64,000 nt of DNA from Halicephalobus mephisto (Eukaryota > Nematoda > Chromadorea > Rhabditida > Panagrolaimidae). The stretch spans positions 186,001 to 250,000 of the forward strand of contig SWDT01000095.1 of assembly GCA_009193035.1 (NCBI GenBank), given 5' to 3'. Each line of letters begins with the position of its first letter. Within the stretch, counting starts at the first letter, position 1. Position numbers and translations under genes: made by a program. Under the pieces are notes generated by a model, which made no database searches, was not told where the DNA came from, and worked only from the letters and a program-made list of their open reading frames with translations. This document shows positions 48,401 to 60,000 of the stretch, piece by piece.

Positions 48401-49605
48401 GTTCGAAAAACTAAAGTTTGAAGGCATTTACTACACAATAAATCCCCCAAAAAACGAAAATTCTCACGTAGGGTGTTTTGGTGTCTATCAAGTTTCAGAA
48501 TTTCGTGTCGACACCATTTCGTAAAAATATTTATTTTTGATTTTTGAAGTTGTATCGTGAGAAATACAAAATTTTACAGTTTCAGGTCTTAACTATAAAG
48601 TTGTGAAATTTCGTGTGGGGATAATTTAAAAAATTTTTTGTTTTCGATTTCTAAAATAATATGATTATTATTAATTTTATAAAATTACTTAAATGTCAAA
48701 TTTTAAAATTTTGAGTCTCAATTGGAAAGTTAAAAAATTTTGTATAGAGATAATTTTTTTTAATTTTAAATTTTAAACTTTTAAAATATAATTAATTTTA
48801 TAAAATTACATAAATAATAAATTTTAAAAGTTTGAGTCTCGATTGGAAAGTTAAAAAATTTAAAAAAATTATCTCCACACGAAATTTTTTGTTTTCGATT
48901 TTTTAAATATAATTATTTTTATAGAATTACTTAAATATTAAATTTTAAAATTTTGAGTCTCGATTGGAAAGTTATGAAATTTCGTATAGAGATAATTTTT
49001 TTAAAATTTTTTGTTTTCGATTTTTAAAATATAATTATTTTTATAGAATTACTTAAATGTTAGATTTTTTCACTTCCGGGTCTTGACTACAAAGTTATGA
49101 AATTTCGTGTTGAGACTTTTTTTTAAATTATTTATTTTCGATTTTTTACGATTCACAATTGATTACGAAATCGCCGTCACAGAAAACCAAAATTTCTACA
49201 GTATCTGTTTTCTGGAATTTCGTCTCGAGACAATTTCGCAACAAAAATTACTTTTATTTTTATAATAATTTGATTTTTAGCGAACAACAATTGAAATTTT
49301 TCGAAAATATTGTTATCGAAAAAAATCTCGATCCAGATATCGTCAAATCCAAAGCGAATTATCTCGGCGAAAAACACAGAACTTATGCATCATATGGATT
49401 GAAACCTCATTTTTTGGATCTTTTTCAACAACAATTCACATCTCAGCTCCAGAAAATAAAAATTTCGGATGAAAGAGAAAAAATCGAACTTATCGAAGGA
49501 TGGACCGCGGTAATCGGCTACATAGTAGAGAGGACTTATTACATTTACTCCATAAACAGAGGAAATTCCAACTTGAAATCTGCACAGTTAACTGAAAACG
49601 AATAA
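45480..49605 (+). CDS. Nematode globin (glb family)
   Basis: Two exons (45480-45709 and 49281-49605) join as TG|C to give 184 aa. Helices A-C lie in exon 1 ([36 protein letters not shown]); helices E-H lie in exon 2. The proximal (F8) histidine is the His of LGEKHRTY. Counting back 29 residues places Gln at the distal E7 position, as in many invertebrate globins. [13 protein letters not shown] fits the start of helix G and [20 protein letters not shown] helix H. The CD corner (GRYCYKDL) lacks the usual CD1 Phe in my alignment. The family binds haem and oxygen or senses gases and redox state; the role here is unknown. The 3571-bp intron is made almost wholly of repeats, and a missed small exon cannot be excluded. 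A TTTTAG acceptor 35 bases before the ATG suggests splicing of the leader. Confidence 0.8.
45890..46450 (+). repeat. Three copies of the ACAGTATTCCA repeat in the globin intron
   Basis: Copies near 45790-45975, 46060-46250 and 46270-46450 each carry AACAATAAGA, CTTACAGTATTCCACATTCC (or variant), ATTCAGGCTATC and a CTTTTTTCTA tail in the same order. The second and third are the most alike. Confidence 0.65.
47500..48260. repeat. Low-complexity arrays in the globin intron
   Basis: 47510-47760 repeats AATTTCAAAATTTAAAGAAA-type units of about 35-40 bp. 47930-48260 repeats AAAAAAGTATTTTTATTC (about 18-20 bp, more than ten copies). Confidence 0.65.
48530..49145. repeat. ~120-bp tandem repeat in the globin intron
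   Basis: About five units, each with TTTGAGTCTCGATTGGAAAG (or GGTCTTGACTACAAAG), GAAATTTCGTGTRGAGA and TTTTTTGTTTTCGATTTTT. These belong to the general GTGTCGAGACC repeat group seen through the window. Confidence 0.6.
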
Positions 49606-50293
49606 AATCACTTTTACCGTATACTGTAGTTGAAGTATAAATATCTGCTCTGAGGTTACTGTAAATTTTCAAACAGATCAATCGAGATTTTTATTTTTTA
49701 TTTTATAAAAACTGAAATTTTCCAAAAAATACAGTTTTTGTGACTTCTGAATCAAAATTTAATTCGACTTTGATCTCGACTGCTTGACAGACTTCGAGAT
49801 CGATGTTGCGGATTTTTTTAAATTTTAATTTTTGTGAATAAATCCAAAGGGTCCTGTGACGAAAGTGCTTTTGATGCTTTTCTGAAAGGATTGGAAATTA
49901 AGGAGAATTAAAGAATAATTGATTCTCCTTAAATTGGACAATAAAATCGAATCGATTTTGTTTGGTTGAGAAGCGGACGAGCCAGACAGACGTCCGGTCA
50001 TTTATCGTCGAAAAGAAACTAAAAAACGACAATTTTCGTCTGGATAGACAAAACGAAAATTGAATTTTGATTTTTGCTGAAAAAATAGGGCTATTATTTC
50101 AAACAGTTTTGTAAAATTATTTTTTGTAAATTTTGTATTTCATAGAATTGTAGTTTTTTCATGACCGATATTTATTTATGATCGAATATCTGACAACTTT
50201 TCAACTTTAATTTTTACTTATTAAAATTCCATTTTTCTTTGGAAAAAAATTCAAAACCTCTAATTTAGTTTATTTTTGATAAATACTAATTTC

Positions 50294-50574
50294 GTTGATT
50301 TTAGTTGAGGTTAGAATTATGTTTAAAATGAAAAGTATGAAATAAGAGTTTGTGGGAGGTGGGGAAGAGCCTTAGAAGTAAGTTGAGGGTGGAACAGAAG
50401 GCCCGGCTCGAGGGGGGTTCGGACCACGAAGCTCTCCCAGCTTCGACTATCAAAAACGGTTTCGAACTAACTTCCCCTCTGCAAAAAACACACTAAATCC
50501 CGCAAATTCCCCCACAAAACCAACTTTCAAAACCCATCTCACCAAACACAATCTTATTCCTTACCATACTGTAC
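50294..50574 (+). repeat. 281-bp inverted repeat, left arm
   Basis: Nearly identical to the reverse complement of 54120-54400; I counted two substitutions, both near 50554-50558. It starts GTTGATTTTAGTTGAGG and ends CCATACTGTAC. The GC-rich centre contains a perfect 7-bp stem (CGAAGCT-ctccc-AGCTTCG). It has no long open frame. Confidence 0.8.
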
Positions 50575-52429
50575 ATTACTGTACGTTACTGTAATTAACT
50601 GCACTGATAATAGGTGTTTGGTAATCCGAAATTTTTCGAAAAGTAATCGGATAATAAAAACCTACGTTATCTCAATAAATCTATAATATCTTTTTTTCAT
50701 GATTGACATATGGAATTTTGGAAGATGATGCAATATCCAAAAAACCAAAAATTACCATGTTGCAAAATAATTATTAGTTCAAATATCTTTTATTTTTTTA
50801 CTTTCAGAAATAAAATAAATCAAAATTGGATTTAAATTTTAAGGAAATTTAAAAATAATTTTTTTAAATTGATGTAAATAAACTTTTTAAATTTTCAAAA
50901 TTAAAAATAGTTTTTTTAAAGATTTAAATTTTATTAAATTTAATATTTTTTATTAAAAACTATTTTTAATTTTGAAAATTTAAAAAGTTTATTTACATCA
51001 ATTTAAAAAATTTTAAATTATTTAAAATAAATAACTATTTTTATTTTTAAAATAATAAAAAAATTAAATTTGGACTAAATAATTACGGTCTTTATTTATT
51101 TTATTTTTGAAACTTTGTGAATAAATATTTTTTATTTTTTCAATTCCTTTCAGATTTCGTAAAAATCCAAATTTTGAAACCTTACAGTAATCGTTTTTTT
51201 GTTATTTGTTTTGTGAGATATCAATTTAAACAAAAATAATTCGATAATTGATTTTTGAATTTTTTTAAATTAAAAAATTTTAGATTTCTTTAAAATTAAA
51301 CAATTTTTGAATTTTTTTAAATTAGAAATTTTTCGAATTTTTTTTTAAATTAGAAATTTTTTGAATTTTTTTAAGATTAAAGAATTTTTGAATTTTTTAA
51401 GATTAAAGAATTTTCGAATTTTTTATTGATTTTTTATTGATCTGCCATTACTGTAGATTTTTCCAAAGTGATGAATATATTTTTGGAATTCAATAAAAAA
51501 CAAAATTTCACGTGTTATGTTTTCACTCAACTTTCCTACTGTTGAAAAACTAACAGAATAACAGGTAGTCGAGAAAATCAGCTGATCTTGATTGACTCGT
51601 GTTTCATTTTTTTGGACTTTGAGTCCTGTCTGTTTAGAGAAAACTTTCATTGTTTAATTCATCTGCTCCATCTTTATTTCCCAAGTTTTTTTGTTTTTAA
51701 TTTGGTAACTTAGAAAACTGAACCTACAGATTCAACCTTGGTCCCGAGGCGAAAGACAATCGCACTCGGTCCCAAAACGACAACTTAGGTTAAAGTTATT
51801 TAAAAAACTAAAAATCATATTTCTTAAAAACCGAAAAGTAGATTTTCTTTAAAAATTAAGAAAATTAAACTTTTTAAAAGATTTAAAAACTTAAAAAAAG
51901 TATATTTTTATTTGAAAATTATATAAATTTTAATTATTTTTTATTAACATAATTCTATTTTTCCTATTTCCAGACGTAAATTGAAATTCGTTTTTTTAAA
52001 AATAATTTATAAAAATTCCAAAAGTGCAAAAATCAAAATGAGATATAATTCGACCTTTTATCCCGTTTCCGGAACCTAGGAGTACTTCTTAGACACCTAC
52101 TTGACGACTAACCTTTGATATTCTCAGGGGATTAATAATCCTGTCCGCAAAATTTATTTAAAATTGGCGTTTTTATTCCGCAAAAAGGGTCTCCATTCTT
52201 GGTCTAGTTTCAGTTTTAACAAAAAAGAACATTTTTATTGTAGATTGATTTTTGTTCTTTTTAATTTTAGTTTTTTTTAAAGTTGTTCAAAAATCTTTCA
52301 AAATAAATAATTATAAAATAAATTAAACGTAAAATTCAAATATATTCTTTGAAAGTTTGTATTTTACAATTATGAAATAAAAATTATACAATATTTAAAA
52401 ATAATCAACATCGAAAATGAGATTTTTAA

Positions 52430-52680
52430 AATTAATTTCAAATTCAAAGGTATTAAATTTTTCCAAAAAAATGATTTTTAAATTTTAAATAAAATCGATT
52501 TTTTAAAATTTTCAATTTTAAATAAAATCGATTTTTTAAAATTTTCAATTTTAAATAAAATTAATTTTTTTAAATTTTCAATTTTAAATAAAATTAATTT
52601 TTTTAAATTTTCAATTTTAAATAAAATTAATTTTTTTAAATTTTCAATTTTAAATAAAATTAATTTTTTTATTTTAGAAA
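52430..52680. repeat. 32-bp AT-rich tandem array
   Basis: About six copies of TTTTCAATTTTAAATAAAAT plus a TAATTTTTTTAAA or CGATTTTTTAAA piece, inside the inverted-repeat interval. Confidence 0.65.
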
Positions 52681-54119
52681 ATTAGTTAACTGTTACAAGA
52701 TTATGATCTTAGATGCCCAACCTTGGTCCCGAGGCGAATAATAATTCCAGCTTAACCAAATATAACTTGTTTTAGATTTATTTCTAATGTACTTTTTAAA
52801 AAATATATTTCTCGTTAATTTAAATATCTAAAAAATCACCTGTATCAAGACCAAAACTGAACAATTTTTTCATTCAAAAAAATAAAATTCTAAAAGAATT
52901 TTAATATTTGAAATCACCCCGTTTAAACGCTTTAAAACCTCTACTCAATCCCCTTTATTATTCCAGACTAAAATCCTTTCAGAAACACCCCGGAATATCC
53001 TTTTTCAGATTTTATGTTCTATTCCCTGAATTAACTTCCATCTGTCTAGAGTACCTGTCTTTTTTGAAAACCACTGACTACTTACAATTATCGAATCAAC
53101 GATTAAATCTAAAGAATAGCTGTGAAATTCTTTTCAATTGAAATATAGGATTCGATGTTTGATTAATCAAAGCACAATGCAACATTTCCGACCGAGTTTT
53201 TGTCAATTCACGTTCGCGGTCAATTGCGAGAGGACTCGAGGAAGACAAATGAAAGAGCCATCGAACAATTTTACAAAATGGATTTGCGCAAACCCTTTAT
53301 TGACATGATTTCTTTTCCTTTTCGATCCTAAATTTAATGATCCCTGAGAAATCTAGACGCTTCCGGCATTCTTTTTGCATTCCTTTGTTACGTCATCAAA
53401 CGATTGATTGCGCGACAGGTCCCAGCTTCCTCTTTAGCTGTCCCTCTCAGGGAACCAGACCGGATAATCAGTCCTCTTTCCCCGCACCTTGTTTCAATGC
53501 AATTGATTATTTGTTGTCCCATCTATAGCCACAACATCGTTGACGAAGTGGCGGATGAGTGGGATACGTCGTTATTCCGTGAGATATACACCAGACTGAG
53601 TACGAAATGCCCAATTGGCGGTAAGCTCACGGGTGGGTCCGAACTTTGGTTTTCTGCGTCCGAGTACTGTTGTCTGACCTCTCGATCATCATGCAAAACT
53701 CCGCAGTCCTCTCTTTTTAACTTATAATTTTATTTCCAAAAACGAAATATACTTTTCAAATGTAAAAAAGAACACATCCTTAACTTCGAACCAGTTTCCT
53801 TGTCCGAAAAAACGACTGTTGCATTTTATTTGCTTACGTGCAGAATTGACTCAAAGTCTGCTTGTCTTTTGTGAACTTCCATTCCCAGCGACCACTTGCA
53901 CAAAGCTGCGACGACGGAGAGAGCAATGTTCGTCATTTAGTAAATCGATGATAACTTGAAAAAACGGCTGTGGTGGAATAGAGACCGCCTACTAGCCCTT
54001 TCGAGGGACCACAGAAAGGGCAGAATTCAATCCAGATCGAGGAAAATGGTGAATCCTGGATACTGTAAATCTAGTCGAAATGTTTTTTCAAAACTAAAAT
54101 ATCCACGTTTTTGAATCAG

Positions 54120-54400
54120 GTACAGTATGGTAAGGAGTGAGATTGTGTTTGGTGAGATGGGTTTTGAAAGTTGGTTTTGTGGGGGAATTTGCGGGATTTA
54201 GTGTGTTTTTTGCAGAGGGGAAGTTAGTTCGAAACCGTTTTTGATAGTCGAAGCTGGGAGAGCTTCGTGGTCCGAACCCCCCTCGAGCCGGGCCTTCTGT
54301 TCCACCCTCAACTTACTTCTAAGGCTCTTCCCCACCTCCCACAAACTCTTATTTCATACTTTTCATTTTAAACATAATTCTAACCTCAACTAAAATCAAC
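54120..54400 (-). repeat. 281-bp inverted repeat, right arm
   Basis: Partner of 50294-50574 in the opposite orientation, 3545 bp away. In this strand's forward sense an AGTTCGAAACC piece followed by TTTTT resembles a Pol III B box and terminator, but no A box is convincing. Confidence 0.8.
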
Positions 54401-55839
54401 AAAAAGGTACTCTGAAGACGTCTTTCTCCTCGAAAGCTCCTCAAGATGAGTACGTATAGGGTTGGCTCCGCTGCATGTACGATTTCATTGTAATTCATTT
54501 TTTGTAAAACACTAAATGATAAGAATTGTGATAAGATTTTTCGTAATTTTTAGAAAATATAAAACTTTGAAAATACGGCGACTCAGAATTGGTATGCAGC
54601 ATTTTTGAAACTAAATTGCTTTTAAAAATAATTGAAAATTTATTAATCATGGCGATATAAAAATTAAAAATGAACGGTAGTACGAAATTATCTCGAGATG
54701 AATTTCGAAAATACTGTAGAAAATTTCAGAATCCGAAGTTTTAGATGTTCATTTTTGAAGTTTCTGATTCTAGCAGAATTCAGAAAATTTTAGAAAATTC
54801 TAAAAACACAAAATTTCAGAAATTTTAGAAATTTTAGAAATTTTAAAAGATTCTAAAAACACGAAATTTCAAAAGTTTCTGAAAAATTTTAAAAGATTAT
54901 AAAAATTTGTGAAATTTTAGAATTTTTCAGAACTTCCTAAAAACTTTTGAAAATTTGTAGAATTTTCATGAAATTTCAGAAGATTCTATGAATTTTCACA
55001 ATTTTCAGAGACTTCTAAAAAATTCTAGATTTTGAAATTTTTTTCGAAACTTTTTAAATTTCTGAAAAGTTTTAAGATTTTTAAAATTTTGAAAGTTTTA
55101 AAATTCTGGAAGATTTTGAGATTTTTTCGGAACTTTACTGACTTTTGGAAAATTCTAGAAATTTCCACAAAACTTGAATTTTTTAATTTTCAAATTTGAA
55201 ATAAAAATTTACCACATGTTTTCTATGTCAATAATACATTCATGAATAACCTTCCACACCCCCGCGTCCGGAATCCTACATCTTTTCACGGATATCCCTC
55301 GACACCGGACTCATTTGTCTGGTTTAGTCCAGGACCAAAGTCCATCTTCTATAGTCGTTTTTTAAGCCAGTACTTCCTCTCACGCCAACTTTTCTCTTCT
55401 ATGTTTCAAAAATGTCTGCAGTCTGGAAAAGTAAAAATGGAAAGTACGCACAACCCTCCCGGCACAGACCGCCACCAGCTTTTTTTCTCTGCCAGACTAA
55501 ACGTGTTCGTTTTTCGGTCGCTGCATTGCGTAGTTGCTTTTACTGCTAAAATTCAGTCTAAAGCGGTAGTGTTCGTGTCTGTCTGACTGGACTCGGTTTG
55601 CTCTTTTAGGGTGTCGGTTCCCCCTGGTCTTGCTTAGTTTCCGGGTTGTTACGAAGACTATTATACCTTGGATTTAATAAATCTACCATTCCACGTCCTT
55701 GAGAGAGTTGAGGTAGTTGCTAAATGTTGTGGTAAGAGAAATCCCCAACGTTTGGTTCTACCTTTGCCCTCCTGGGACAAGAACCGAGTACTAATCTCCT
55801 TGTTGTAAGTATTGTCAACTACAGTAATCACAATGGAGT

Positions 55840-56560
55840 GAAGAAGGTGGGTTTGCTTTAACCGTAGAAATAGGCGAAAAAGATGTCCATGTTCTGTATC
55901 GTCGAAATTGGAATTCAGAGTCCGAAGTCGAAGAACTTTGGATTTTTTTAAAAGATTTATAATTTTTTTCTATTTCGAAAATCTATTTTATCTAAATTGA
56001 TAGTTGAGAATTAATCAGATTCTTCCAATTGGAACAACTCATAAGTGGCGTTTCAACACGGAAAATCCGAATTTGAACATCGAACTTTGATCTCCAGCTT
56101 TTGCGATACGAAGCACTGTGTTGCGTATTATCGAAATCAGAACTCAAATTTCGAGGTCGAAATTCCAATTTTTCGTGTTAAGACACGATTCAAAAGTCAT
56201 ATTGTGACTCCAGAAATCCAGATATCCAATTTTATCAACTTAAATGAAAGAATATTTTACAGTAAGGAAAATTCATAGATGTGTCTTGACACGAAAAATT
56301 GGAATTTCGACTTCGAATTTTGAATTCCAACTTTGACGATACAAAGCACTACTCCACAGTGTGGGAACTGACGGTCGAAGCTTGGGATTTTCATACTAAG
56401 ACAGCATTTATGGATTTTCTGTTTTAAAATACTGTCTTGCCTGAGTCGATAGCACTCGATATCTGGATTTTTAAAATCAAACATAATTTAAGAGTCGTGC
56501 CTTAGTACGAAAGTCCCGAATTTCGACCTTGAACGCTGACCGTCGACTTCCATAATACGG
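55840..56560. repeat. Dispersed ~190-bp repeat units
   Basis: Three to four diverged units, each with TCGAAATTSSAATTT, a GTGTTAAGACA or GTCTTGACACGAAA piece, and a CCAACTTTGACGATAC-type segment. They match the family in RYK intron 1 (7740-8340). Confidence 0.55.
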
Positions 56561-57070
56561 AATCCTGGAATAATTGTTCTTTGAAGTCCAAACAGTTACT
56601 CTAAAAAATTCTGTTTATTATTTTAAAATTTTAAATAATCTAAAAAATGTATTTTGTGTCACTCTAAAATCCAAAAAGTACTTTAAAAAAACTTTGTATT
56701 TGTGATTCAAAAAATTTATAAAATTTAATTTCATGAAAATCTTTGTTTTTAAAATTTTAAAAAGTACTTTTTGAAAGATTTTTTAATTTAAAAAAAAAAG
56801 TAAATTCTTTGTACCTCTGAAATTCGAAAAATATCTTTAAAAATTTTATTTTTTAATTCTAAAATTTTATACAATTGAAAAATCAACAAAAAGGATACTG
56901 TATGTCCCTCTGAAACTCAAAAGTACCCTAAAAAGAACCCTGTTTCAGTCCTCAAAATTCAGAAACTATCCAACAGACCTTCCGGAAATAATTCCTGTTA
57001 CAGTAGTGAATTCTAAAATGTTCATTTGGAAATTTTTTATTTTTTAACTATTATCTTTGATGATCTCCAA

Positions 57071-60000
57071 CTAGAATTCCATTTCTGATTCATCATGTAG
57101 ATCCGCATTGAGACCTTTAATCAATTCAGATTTTTGGGATCTAGCTGCCAAAGTAGAGTACTTTGTAATCAGCTCATCGGCTCTCGAGGAAGTTTTGGCA
57201 GTCATCACAGGTTGAACAAATTCCCTATCGAAACGGGACATTCTTCGACGCCACTGAAATAAAAAACTTTGCAAAAAGTAATATTTTAAAAAATAATTTT
57301 TAAATACTTTTTTTATAAATTCTTTAAAATAATATTTTTATAAATTTTTTAAAATTATATTTTTTTTTATAAATTTTTTAAAATTATATTTTTTATAAAT
57401 TTTTTAAAATTATATTTTTTTTTATAAATTCTTTAAAATTATATTTTTTTTTATGAATTCTTTAAAATTATATTTTTTTTTATGAATTTTTTAAAATTAT
57501 GTTTCGAAATAATTGTTTTAAATTATACTGATTTATAAAAATTATTAATTATAATAATTTTATGAATTAGTATTACTTTTAATATTTTATAAACTTTTAT
57601 TTTTGCTCGTTTTTACTTTAACTAATAAGTTATAAAATTTCATCTCGAGAAAACCTGAGTCATCGTCGGAAGATAGTTATTAAAATTGTAAATTGTTATT
57701 ACAAATTAGGTACTTAAGTGAATTTCGAAAAAATTGTGTAATCGGGAATTAATAAAACGAAAATAATAAAATTCATAAAAATTAAAAATAACTTACGAAA
57801 TACTGTCCGTGGATCCCGGCAATGGCCTCTATCCCTGCCATCATGTCATTCTGGGCCTGGAACAAATTTAAAAATTATCATTGTAATAAAAATTACAACA
57901 TTATAAAAACCAAATAAAAGTGGTATCAAGTTATCTCCATACGAAATTCTAGAATTTTCCACAATTCTTTATTTCAGGTAATTTGAAGGTTTTTAAAAAT
58001 TCTAAAACCAATGAAATTTTAAAAATTCTAAAACTGATGAAATTTTAAAAATTCCAAAATCTTTGATAAAATTTTAAAAATTCTAAAACCAATGAAATTT
58101 TAAAACCAATGAAATTTTTAAAAATTGTTTAACATTCGATGAAATTTTTGAAAATTCTAAAATAGTCGATAAAGTTTTTTGAAAATTTTTGAATCTTCTG
58201 AGATTCTAGAAAAATCCTAATTTTAAAATTATTTTTATCGAAACCAAAGTTGGGTATTTTTTTAGAATTCATCAAAAATAGAATCAGAAAAATAAATCTT
58301 TTTCGATATTTTTTTGTCAGACAGACTTGTGAAACCCGATAAATATAAAAAAATTCGAAAAAATTGGAAGCCATTGGAAATTTCCCTAAAATTAGTGACA
58401 TTATTGTTCGTGTCAAAATTGAAGTTGGAAAATTTAATCCTTTGTAAAAATTATAATCTCAATTTTTGGAAAATTAAAAATTTTTAGTTTTAAAATATGT
58501 TTTTAGTTTGGACATTATTACAACCACAGGATTACGGTAGTTAATGTGAAAATATTAAAATTTTAAATTATGTTTTAGAATTTTAAAATTATTTTTTTTA
58601 ATTTCGAAAAAATTTTAAAATTATTTTTTTTAATTTCGAAAAAATTTTATTTTTTTTTTAATTTCGAAAAAATTTTTAAATTATTTTTTTTAAATTGTTT
58701 TGAATTTTTTCGACCGTTTCCGCCGGTGTTGATTTGATTGCAAAAAATATTTTTGAAAATAAAACTGTCCGAAAAAAATATTTTTCAATTTAAAAAAAAT
58801 GAATTTTAAATTTTTTTAAATTGAAATATTTTAAAATTTACAAGGATTGTTGAAAGTCAGAATTTGAAGTCAAATTAGAAGTTTGACGAAAAAAACTAGA
58901 TTTTTTTTTGGGTTACTGTATTCCGAAAATGGTGAATAAAATTCGTAAGTTTTTGAATGACCTCTTCTCAAACAATAGAACCAGTGATTTTTCGAACCGC
59001 GAAAAACAAAAAAACGAACAATTTTCGTGCTAAGATTGGGTATTTTTATTTTTATAAAATTAGATATTTTTTATTTTAATAAAATTAGGTATTTTTTACT
59101 TTTTATAAAATTAGATATTTTTTATTTCTTATAAAATTAAATATTTTCAATTTTTATAAAATTAGGTATTTTTTATTTTTATAAAATTAGATATTTTTTA
59201 TTTTAATAAAATTAAATATTTTCAATTTTTATAAAGTTTAATATTTTTTACTTTTTATAAAATTTAATATAGTGCGAAATTACAACAAAAATGACAATTT
59301 TTTAAATTCCGAAAAGTACAAAAATATTTTTAGATTTTTTAAAAACCAGAAAATGCCACAGGGAGATTGTTATTTTTCAGGATAAAATTTCTGATTACAT
59401 TTACGACACATTAGGTACAGTAATTCATTATTTTTTCAAATTTTAATTATTAAAAGTATTTTTGAAATAAAATTATTTTACACAAGTGATTCCACAACGA
59501 TTAAGATACAGTAATTCAGCCATGTTAGATAAAGTGCAAAAAAAATTGATTTACGCAGATCTCATTTCTGAATACTGTATTTCAAAAATGAAATTCAAAA
59601 ATTTGGTTTAATTGAATTTCCGAAAATTGAAGAAAATTATAAAAAAAAAATTCGGAAAAATGAACATTTTGACGTTAAATTTTCAAGTACTTTTTCGTTG
59701 ATTTTTGATCCTTACGGAAATTTTCTTCTTTAATTTAAAAAATTGAAAAATTAAAATTATCCTTTCTCCTTGATGATCGATTTTAAATTTTCATCTTGAT
59801 CTGTGGTTTCTGTTTCAATAATCTTTGGTTTTCTAAATCCCGAAATTCACACTTTTTGGAATATAATTAAATATATTAAATATAATTAAATATAATTAAA
59901 TATAATTAAATATAATTAAATATATTAAATATATTAAATATGATCGATTTTAATAAAAATAAAATTATTATTTTAAGAATTATTTTATATAATTAAGGAT

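Larger units (their letters stand above)
49606..57070. other. Non-coding region with a long inverted repeat
   Basis: A 7.5-kb stretch between the globin and Na+/H+ exchanger genes. It holds the two 281-bp inverted arms, AT-rich tandem arrays near 51240-51420 and 52430-52680, a GC-richer island at 53150-54060, another at 55230-55840, and dispersed repeats at 55840-56560. No frame resembles a known protein. Confidence 0.5.

Noticed and set aside
54200..54245. B-box-like AGTTCGAAACC followed by TTTTT (possible Pol III gene or tRNA)
   Set aside because: No A box at a proper distance, T-runs lie upstream of the putative end, and no cloverleaf forms.
55242..55586. 114-aa frame as a real gene
   Set aside because: No start context, no splice partners and no recognisable domain; listed only as an unexplained island.
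55700..55735. TGAGGTAG, the let-7 family seed, in TTGAGGTAGTTGCTAAATG
   Set aside because: I found no complementary arm within about 100 bases on either side to form a miRNA hairpin; an 8-mer alone is expected by chance in 64 kb.
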